Both the position numbers and the translations under genes were made by a program. Shown here piece after piece: positions 29,044 through 33,086 of a DNA stretch of 33,086 nt (within the stretch, counting starts at the first letter, position 1; every line of letters begins with the position of its first letter). This DNA comes from CAZWTD01 sp964637345 (GTDB lineage: Bacteria; Patescibacteriota; Patescibacteriia; HK-STAS-PATE-3). The notes below the pieces were generated by a model, which had not been told where the DNA came from, made no database searches, and saw only the letters and a program-made list of their open reading frames with translations. The stretch covers positions 1-33,086 of the forward strand of contig CAZWTD010000012.1 of the NCBI GenBank assembly GCA_964637345.1. The letters are read 5' to 3'.

Positions 29044-29053
29044 NNNNNNNNNN
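29044..29053. other. Assembly gap (10 N) between rpsG and fusA
   Basis: Ten N. The reading frames on the two sides do not match across exactly ten bases, so the real gap has another length. Confidence 0.9.
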
Positions 29054-29466
29054 AGCTCGTGAAAGGATAATCTCACCTCGCGGAGCAAGGCTTCTTCCTT
29101 TTCGGCTTCGTGCGCGGCTCCAATTTCGGCTTCGGCGAAGGCGGCTTCGGGACTCGACATAGGGGTTGGATCGGTTACTGATTCAATCTGCGACCGGCGG
29201 CCGCGTTCGAGTTCACTCTGGAGAGTAAGGGCGCGGAGACTTCGCGCCAAGCGCTCGTCAGCCGCTTCCGGGTGCAAAACGGCAGAACTTCGCAATTTTT
29301 CTGAGAGCTCGGCGGCTGCTACCCGAAGCTCGGCTTGAAGCTCGGTATTCTCTGGGTCAGCTTTTGCCCGCGTTTCAAGTTCTCGAAAAGCCTCGATATC
29401 AGCGCGATACGAGTCCGACGCAAGTTCGGTCATTCCGCCCTCCGGACCCGGCCGCTCCCCGCCCAT
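29054..29466 (-). CDS. Acidic coiled-coil protein, N-terminal part (runs into gap)
   Basis: The frame starts at ATG 29466, 2 nt after the rpsG stop; a second ATG at 29433 has GGAGG 5 nt upstream and may be the true start. The encoded ~137 residues are Ala/Glu/Arg-rich and helical (DIEAFRELETRAKAD, LQAELRVAAAELSEKL, EAEIGAAHEAEKEEALLRE), a likely coiled coil without membrane segments. No family is recognised. It occupies the rpsG-fusA interval, which is normally empty in bacteria. The frame runs into the N run. Confidence 0.62.
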
Positions 29467-29468
29467 GC

Positions 29469-29933
29469 TTAGGCGAAGTGAGCAAAGGCTCGGTTGGCTT
29501 CAGCCATCCGGTGAACGTCTTCCCGCTTCTTGATCGCGTCGCCTTCTTTATTGGCTGCGGCCATCAATTCCTCGGCCAGCTTCTCGAGCATCGGTTTCCC
29601 TTTTCGGGAACGGGCTGCGCCGATGATCCACCGAAACGCGAGGGCGAGCTTTCGATCTCCTCGGACCTCAATCGGAACCTGATAGTTCGCGCCGCCAATC
29701 CGCTTCGATTTCACTTCAAGAATCGGTGCAACATTGCGAATCGCCCGGTCGAACACTTCAATCGGTTCCTGCTTCGTCTTTTCCTGGATCAGACCAAAAG
29801 CCCCGTACACGATTCGGGTTGCGGTACTCTTCTTTCCGCGGGTCATCACGACATTGATAAATTTCGCTAAAGGCACGCTATTGAAGCGGGCGTCTGGGGC
29901 GATCGTGCGTTTTACTGCTCGTTTGTGTCGCAT
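29469..29933 (-). CDS. rpsG: 30S ribosomal protein S7
   Basis: The product is 154 residues. MRHKRAVKRTIAPDARFNS, FINVVMTRGKKSTA, IGGANYQVPIEVRGDRKLALAFRWI and the C-terminal KREDVHRMAEANRAFAHF match S7, which nucleates assembly of the small-subunit head and contacts the E-site tRNA. It begins 3 nt after the rpsL stop. Confidence 0.97.
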   Translation of the reverse strand: MRHKRAVKRTIAPDARFNSVPLAKFINVVMTRGKKSTATRIVYGAFGLIQEKTKQEPIEVFDRAIRNVAPILEVKSKRIGGANYQVPIEVRGDRKLALAFRWIIGAARSRKGKPMLEKLAEELMAAANKEGDAIKKREDVHRMAEANRAFAHFA

Positions 29934-29936
29934 AGA

Positions 29937-30353
29937 TTATTTCGGTCGTTTTGCGCCGTAGATGGAGCGGCCTTGCTTCCGGTCGCTGACGCCTTGAGTA
30001 TCGTAAACTCCGCGGACAATATGGTAGCGGACGCCCGGGAGGTCTTTCACACGGCCGCCGCGAATTAAGACGACCGAGTGCTCCTGAAGATTATGGCCAA
30101 TTCCGGGGATATAGGCCGTGACTTCCATGCCATTCGACAGGCGAACGCGAGCAATCTTCCGCAGCGCCGAGTTCGGTTTCTTCGGAGTTGTCGTCGTCAC
30201 CTTGACGCACACCCCACGCTTAAAGGGACTCCCAGACGGGAGTTCGGTGCGTTTCCGCTTTAAGGCGTTTAACACGGTCTCTAGGGCCGGAGTTTTCGAC
30301 TTTCGTTGTTCGACTTTTCGGCCGCGACGGACGAGCTGATTAATCGTTGGCAT
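29937..30353 (-). CDS. rpsL: 30S ribosomal protein S12
   Basis: The product is 138 residues from ATG 30353 (MPTINQLVRRGR). TTTPKKPNSALRKIARVRL and VLIRGGRVKDLPGVRYH, the two decoding-centre loops, are present with Lys at both classical streptomycin-resistance positions, so wild-type sensitivity residues are retained. RVKDLP includes the Asp that is methylthiolated in E. coli. First gene of the str run, with a leader of about 50 nt and no SD. Confidence 0.98.
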   Translation of the reverse strand: MPTINQLVRRGRKVEQRKSKTPALETVLNALKRKRTELPSGSPFKRGVCVKVTTTTPKKPNSALRKIARVRLSNGMEVTAYIPGIGHNLQEHSVVLIRGGRVKDLPGVRYHIVRGVYDTQGVSDRKQGRSIYGAKRPK

Positions 30354-30409
30354 TGCGAGAGAAAATGGAGATAAACAATCTCGAAGAATGCGCTCAGGAA
30401 CGCGAACGC

Positions 30410-30438
30410 AGGGTACCACGCCAGAAAAGGGCCGTCAA
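30410..30438 (-). promoter_or_regulatory. Promoter of the rpsL-rpsG-fusA operon
   Basis: Minus strand TTGACG (30438-30433), 17-bp spacer ending TGG, TACCCT (30415-30410) as an extended -10. It lies between the stop of the M50 protease gene and rpsL, giving a leader of about 50 nt. Confidence 0.65.
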
Positions 30439-30441
30439 GCC

Positions 30442-31068
30442 TTAGAGGAGCGAGAAGACAAAGTCCGACACCCCGGCGAAGAGCCGACTGAAGACTCCGA
30501 CGCCGCTGAACTGGTCAAGGAGGATAATCCCAATAAGGAGCATGGGCCCGAGTTGTTCGAGTTGAGCCTGCATTCGAGCGCTCGAGGCCGGGAGGATGCT
30601 AAACAGCACTTTTGACCCATCGAGCGGCGGAATGGGGATCAAATTGAACACCATGAGCACAATATTGATCTGGACAAGCGCTACGAGAAAAAGGACAAGC
30701 ATATTCTCGCTCCCGAGGAAGGCGACCGCTTTCAAAAGAAGCGCAAAAACAACGATGAGGATGAGGTTCAAGAGTGGGCCAGCCAAGGCAACAATGGCTG
30801 GACCAAAACGCTTATTCTTCAGGTTATTCGGGTTAAAGGGCGTTGGCTTCCCCCAGCCGAATCCAGCCAGGATAATAAGGAAAAACCCGATTGGGTCGAG
30901 GTGCGCCAAAGGGTTCAGGGTAAGACGGCCCATGGATTTTGGCGTTGGGTCGCCCTGGAGCGTGGCCGCGAGGGCATGGGCAAACTCGTGAAGGGCAATC
31001 GGGATTAAAACGGCCAACACCCAAACGACGAACACGAGCGGGTCGGAAAAGAGGGTTTCGAAAATCAT
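30442..31068 (-). CDS. Site-2 protease-like M50 membrane metalloprotease
   Basis: The product is 208 residues from ATG 31068. It has four to six membrane helices. The zinc site is HEFAH (His27, Glu28, His31) in the first core helix and NLIPIPPLDG with Asp150 in a later one, the pattern of the compact S2P subfamily without PDZ domain. Such enzymes cut transmembrane segments. No substrate such as an anti-sigma factor is adjacent. It is divergent from rpmB and upstream of rpsL. AATACT six nt before the ATG may be a -10 for a leaderless start, but no -35 fits. Confidence 0.92.
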   Translation of the reverse strand: MIFETLFSDPLVFVVWVLAVLIPIALHEFAHALAATLQGDPTPKSMGRLTLNPLAHLDPIGFFLIILAGFGWGKPTPFNPNNLKNKRFGPAIVALAGPLLNLILIVVFALLLKAVAFLGSENMLVLFLVALVQINIVLMVFNLIPIPPLDGSKVLFSILPASSARMQAQLEQLGPMLLIGIILLDQFSGVGVFSRLFAGVSDFVFSLL

Positions 31069-31143
31069 AGGGTGAGTATTGACGCAGGAAGACTGATCTG
31101 GTAGGGTACGAACGTTCTCTTTAACGGTACTCCATTCTATTCT

Positions 31144-31317
31144 ATGGCGCGAGTCTGTGCAATCTGCGGCCGCGGCGCCCTGAACTCGGCGACCCGTAGC
31201 CACTCGAACATCTCGACGAAACGGAAGCAGCACCTCAACCTCCAAACGATGTTGGTGAAGGGGAAGCGTCTTCAGGCCTGCACCTCCTGCATCAAAAGCG
31301 CCAACCGCTCGAAATAA
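31144..31317 (+). CDS. rpmB: 50S ribosomal protein L28 (zinc-binding form)
   Basis: A short 57-residue product. It begins MARVCAICGRGALNSATRSH and later has VKGKRLQACTSCIKSAN, so CxxC pairs at both ends form the zinc-binding (C+) version of L28. The central NISTKRKQHLNLQ is the conserved rRNA-binding strand. L28 lies near the E site of the large subunit. The usual partner rpmG (L33) is not adjacent. No SD is visible in TCCATTCTATTCT before ATG. A terminator follows 14 nt after the stop. Confidence 0.95.
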   Translation: MARVCAICGRGALNSATRSHSNISTKRKQHLNLQTMLVKGKRLQACTSCIKSANRSK

Positions 31318-31330
31318 GCGTTGCGAAATT

Positions 31331-31360
31331 TCCGCCACGACCTCTTCGGCGGATTTTTTG
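31331..31360 (+). terminator. Rho-independent terminator of rpmB
   Basis: Stem TCCGCC/GGCGGA (31331-31336 with 31348-31353), 11-nt loop, then TTTTTTG. Confidence 0.85.
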
Positions 31361-31365
31361 TCTAC

Positions 31366-31404
31366 GAAAAAGGGGAAGGTGCTGCCGACGCAACGACCTT
31401 CCCC
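31366..31404 (-). terminator. Rho-independent terminator of the 31422-32125 operon
   Basis: On the minus strand GGGGAAGGT/ACCTTCCCC (31404-31396 with 31380-31372) forms a perfect 9-bp stem and is followed by TTTTTCG. It lies 17 nt after the stop at 31422 and is convergent with the rpmB terminator. Confidence 0.82.
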
Positions 31405-31421
31405 AACAAACAATGAGCACG

Positions 31422-31613
31422 CTATCCCTCCTTCTTGAGCTGTCCGATCTGGACGCGGTTCCCAGTCGCGAAGGACAGAAAGACTCCGTCCTTCGTCACG
31501 ATCACCTCGGCGCCCGGGAACGCCGAGAGGTCAAGTGTCGCGAACTCGCCTTCAACCTCGAGCCGGACGATGAGGTTGGGGAGAACCTCGAGCTTGGAGT
31601 AGACGCACGACAT
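31422..31613 (-). CDS. Small protein of unknown function (63 aa)
   Basis: A 63-residue product with alternating hydrophobic strands (LIVRLEVEGEFATLDLSAF, AEVIVTKDGVFLSFATG), so probably a small beta structure; no signal or membrane segment. No family is recognised. The ATG is preceded by AAGGAGGTGA, a near-perfect anti-16S match, which overlaps the stop of the upstream 29-codon gene. It is the last gene of a three-gene operon. Confidence 0.72.
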   Translation of the reverse strand: MSCVYSKLEVLPNLIVRLEVEGEFATLDLSAFPGAEVIVTKDGVFLSFATGNRVQIGQLKKEG

Positions 31614-31616
31614 GAC

Positions 31617-31706
31617 TCACCTCCTTCGATGACAGGGACCTCTCCTCATCGTCAGGACGACGATAAGGAGCGTGACCGACGCCACGAGAGCTGGCAGATA
31701 GTTCAT
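31617..31706 (-). CDS. 29-residue single-helix membrane protein
   Basis: The start ATG (31706) overlaps the stop of the 140-residue gene in an ATGA, and GAGGGAGGCGGGGA lies immediately upstream. The product has one hydrophobic helix (about residues 4-19, LPALVASVTLLIVVLTM) and a basic Cys-containing tail of about 10 residues. The stop codon overlaps the ribosome binding site of the next gene. These overlaps on both sides support a real translated micro-gene, probably a small membrane protein that may partner the upstream membrane-anchored protein. Function is unknown. Confidence 0.6.
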   Translation of the reverse strand: MNYLPALVASVTLLIVVLTMRRGPCHRRR

Positions 31707-32125
31707 TCCCCGCCTCCCTCGAAGTCGTCGATGGGAGTGACGAGGACGAGTTTCTTGTCGGGATTGATCACCCCGAGTACGAATTCTCGCCGCTCGTGGT
31801 CGAAGCCGAACACGAAGTCGCCGGGTTCGGCTGTTCGGACATCCCGGAGATCGACGACGCGCAAGCGACCGCCGGTCCAAGGGTTCTTCTCTTGCGGGGC
31901 CCGAGAGTGGACCCCGCGGTTCAGATCCTCGATCGAGAGAAGCTGCAGAGGCAGCTTCGACGATTCGATCGACAAGACGGTCACGACCGAGGCCATAGCC
32001 CCGATGGCCCGCTCTTCGAAGCGGGCCAAGTCGGACTGGTGGCGCAACTGTCCCGCAACGATGGCCAGGACGACGAGCGCCACGATGGCCAGAATTGCGA
32101 TCACAGCCGAACGACGACGGTTCAC
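31703..32125 (-). CDS. Membrane-anchored protein of unknown function (140 aa)
   Basis: The product is 140 residues from GTG 32125, selected because AAGGAGG (32137-32131) lies 5 nt upstream; a frame to 32185 lacks such a site. A basic start (NRRR) and one membrane helix (about 6-25) lead to an extracytoplasmic domain with RLRVVDLRDVRTAEPGDFVFGF and REFVLGVINPDKKLVLVTP, likely a small beta barrel. No family is recognised. It is the first gene of an operon with the 29- and 63-residue genes. Its promoter lies inside a large inverted repeat. Confidence 0.75.
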   Translation of the reverse strand: MNRRRSAVIAILAIVALVVLAIVAGQLRHQSDLARFEERAIGAMASVVTVLSIESSKLPLQLLSIEDLNRGVHSRAPQEKNPWTGGRLRVVDLRDVRTAEPGDFVFGFDHERREFVLGVINPDKKLVLVTPIDDFEGGGE

Positions 32126-32166
32126 AGATACCTCCTTAGCGATTTTCCTTTGTCGAAGGACGTTTT

Positions 32167-32219
32167 CCTCCCTTGAAGCACTCACTCTATACCTTCAATG
32201 TTGAGTGGTTCAAGGGAGG
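32167..32219. repeat. 18-bp inverted repeat enclosing a promoter
   Basis: Arms CCTCCCTTGAAGCACTCA (32167-32184) and TGAGTGGTTCAAGGGAGG (32202-32219) are complementary at 17 of 18 positions around a 17-bp centre. The core CTCCCTTGAAGC recurs exactly at 32777-32788. Confidence 0.85.
32186..32213 (-). promoter_or_regulatory. Promoter of the 140-29-63 residue operon
   Basis: Minus strand TTGAAC (32213-32208), 16-bp spacer, TATAGA (32191-32186). The -35 lies in one arm and the -10 in the centre of the inverted repeat, so the repeat could be an operator as well as an RNA fold. Confidence 0.55.
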
Positions 32220-32246
32220 GGAGGAACGCGGTTGAGGCGTTCCTCC
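32220..32246 (-). terminator. Hairpin after the 143-residue membrane protein gene
   Basis: GGAGGAACGC/GCGTTCCTCC (32220-32229 with 32237-32246) is a perfect 10-bp stem with a 7-nt loop, 17 nt after the stop at 32264. No T run follows, so it may be a processing or stability element rather than an intrinsic terminator. Confidence 0.5.
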
Positions 32247-32263
32247 GTGATGATGCAGTCGAA

Positions 32264-32695
32264 CTAGTTGAGGAAATGCGAGCCGATGACCAGGATGCCG
32301 ACGATCGCCGAGACGACCATGAAGGCGACGTCGAAGATCTGGCGGGCGAGGCTGTTGATGTCCTTCCGGTCGTGGCGGAAGAGGCGGTCACCAGGCTCAA
32401 CCTTCTGGCCGGGCTCGGGTTCCTTCGCACCGACGAGCGCGCGGATTTCGTTCGCGATCTCGCGCAGGATGTCGAACTTCTCGAACATCCCGAACATCGA
32501 GCGCGCGACCAGGAACTTACCGGCCGCGCAGGAGACCCAGGCGAACTCGACCTTGGCATAGTAGAGGAAGAGCCCGACCCACTGGAGCAAACACCCGAGA
32601 ACGAACCAAGCGTCGAAGGCGAGCGCCACGCTTCGCATGGGGCCGTACTCCGCGACGAGAGCAACGACCTTACGGTCCTTTTCCTGGTCGGTCAT
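32264..32695 (-). CDS. Integral membrane protein of unknown function (143 aa)
   Basis: The product is 143 residues from ATG 32695, with GAGGAG about 7 nt upstream. A charged N-terminus (TDQEKDRK) precedes two adjacent hydrophobic stretches (about 22-44 and 48-65), a charged middle (EKFDILREIANEIRALVGAKEPEPGQKVEPGD) and a final helix (about 119-138). Three membrane helices are likely. No family is recognised. The leader contains a small hairpin (GCTCGG/CCGAGC, 32719-32737) close to the ribosome binding site and a long fold further upstream (32776-32817). Confidence 0.75.
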   Translation of the reverse strand: MTDQEKDRKVVALVAEYGPMRSVALAFDAWFVLGCLLQWVGLFLYYAKVEFAWVSCAAGKFLVARSMFGMFEKFDILREIANEIRALVGAKEPEPGQKVEPGDRLFRHDRKDINSLARQIFDVAFMVVSAIVGILVIGSHFLN

Positions 32696-32775
32696 TGGTA
32701 ACTCCTCTGATCGAACATGCTCGGAAAACCGCCGAGCCCGGTCGGAGTTCAAACTGCATCAAGTTGAAATGAGCG

Positions 32776-32817
32776 ACTCCCTTGAAGCGTTCAGATTTCT
32801 GAACACCTCGAGGGAGT
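32776..32817. repeat. Long inverted repeat with 19-nt arms
   Basis: Arms at 32776-32794 and 32799-32817 around a 4-nt loop. Read as minus-strand RNA they pair over 18 of 19 positions, two of them G-U. One arm shares the 12-mer CTCCCTTGAAGC with the repeat at 32167-32219. Confidence 0.82.
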
Positions 32818-32848
32818 GGCGCTGCGAATCTTAGGGATTCGCAGCGCC
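32818..32848 (-). terminator. 13-bp perfect hairpin after the right-edge gene
   Basis: GGCGCTGCGAATC/GATTCGCAGCGCC (32818-32830 with 32836-32848) with a 5-nt loop. It follows the stop at 32872 on the minus strand. No T run. Confidence 0.6.
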
Positions 32849-32871
32849 GGTGTACTAGTTCATCTCGCGGG

Positions 32872-33086
32872 CTAGATGACGCCGGTGTCGGGCGTGGTCG
32901 GCGCGACGGTCGTGAAGACCTTATCGCCGATCGTGACCCGGACAGACGTTCCATCCGCCGTGACCGTCATGGGACCGCAGGCGACCTGGGACATGCCCGA
33001 CGGCGTCGTCACGGTCAGCATTCGGTTGTCGCCGACTTCGATGCTGATCGAACGGGGCGCGGTCGGAACCTCGGCGGGAGCCGGGG
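32872..33086 (-). CDS. C-terminal fragment of an unknown protein (runs off right edge)
   Basis: The last 71 codons of a minus-strand gene are seen. The sequence is Thr/Val-rich with short strands (SISIEVGDNRMLTVTT, MTVTADGTSVRVTIGDKVF) and a Pro/Ala-rich stretch before them (PAPAEVPTAP), suggesting a small beta-sandwich domain on a flexible linker, as in many surface or exported proteins. It ends TPDTGVI. No family is recognised and the start is not in the window. Confidence 0.6.
   Translation of the reverse strand, partial: PAPAEVPTAPRSISIEVGDNRMLTVTTPSGMSQVACGPMTVTADGTSVRVTIGDKVFTTVAPTTPDTGVI

Noticed and set aside
1..33086. Alternative genetic code with UGA as Gly (Gracilibacteria/SR1 code 25)
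   Set aside because: adk, map and others end at TGA in the expected place and no conserved protein has an internal TGA.

Overview
The window is a moderately GC-rich bacterial chromosome segment. Its core is one long minus-strand translation locus: rpsL-rpsG-(unknown)-fusA-(beta-propeller)-tuf-rpsJ-rplC-(MazG-like)-rplD-rplW-rplB-rpsS-rplV-rpsC-rplP-rpmC-rpsQ-rplN-rplX-rplE-rpsN-rpsH-rplF-rplR-rpsE-rplO-secY-adk-map-ruvX-GT4-DUF192, followed by rplU. The absence of rpmD (L30) between rpsE and rplO, the divergent adenylate kinase and GT4 enzyme, the compact overlapping genes and the lack of Shine-Dalgarno (SD) sequences in core genes suggest a member of the Patescibacteria/Candidate Phyla Radiation. 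That placement is inference. UGA is an ordinary stop here, so this is not a code-25 lineage (Gracilibacteria/SR1).

Layout. Positions 1-4.7 kb hold accessory genes: a secreted M23 peptidase (cut by the window edge), a membrane-anchored PsbP/Mog1-like protein, two tandem receiver-like paralogues, two small unknown proteins and a cupin. Most have strong AGGAGG-type ribosome binding sites and several have their own hairpin terminator. A tRNA-Lys(UUU) and a coiled-coil gene follow. Positions 5.2-9.1 kb hold replication and repair genes: a DnaQ-like exonuclease divergent from dnaB, a low-GC foreign-looking gene, and ybaB-recR. Positions 9.1-30.4 kb hold the translation and secretion locus. Positions 30.4-31.3 kb hold a site-2-type protease and a short rpmB gene divergent from it. 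Positions 31.3-33.1 kb are a second accessory zone of small membrane proteins, including a 29-residue gene, separated by large inverted repeats.

Two runs of ten N (28046-28055 and 29044-29053) are scaffold gaps. The first splits fusA, whose apparent stop codon beside the gap looks like contig-end error. The second splits, or separates, an acidic unknown gene between rpsG and fusA.

The most interesting regulatory signal is a repeated leaderless-promoter layout. At the exonuclease, dnaB, ybaB, rplU and beta-propeller genes, a -10 box ends only 8-11 nt before the ATG and there is no ribosome binding site. The accessory genes instead use strong SD sites, so two translation-initiation modes sit side by side. 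No CRISPR array, transposase or complete defence system was seen. The strongest candidates for something new are the tandem pseudo-receiver cassette, the twin-palindrome promoter before the 4366 gene, and the inverted-repeat family between the small membrane-protein genes at the right end.
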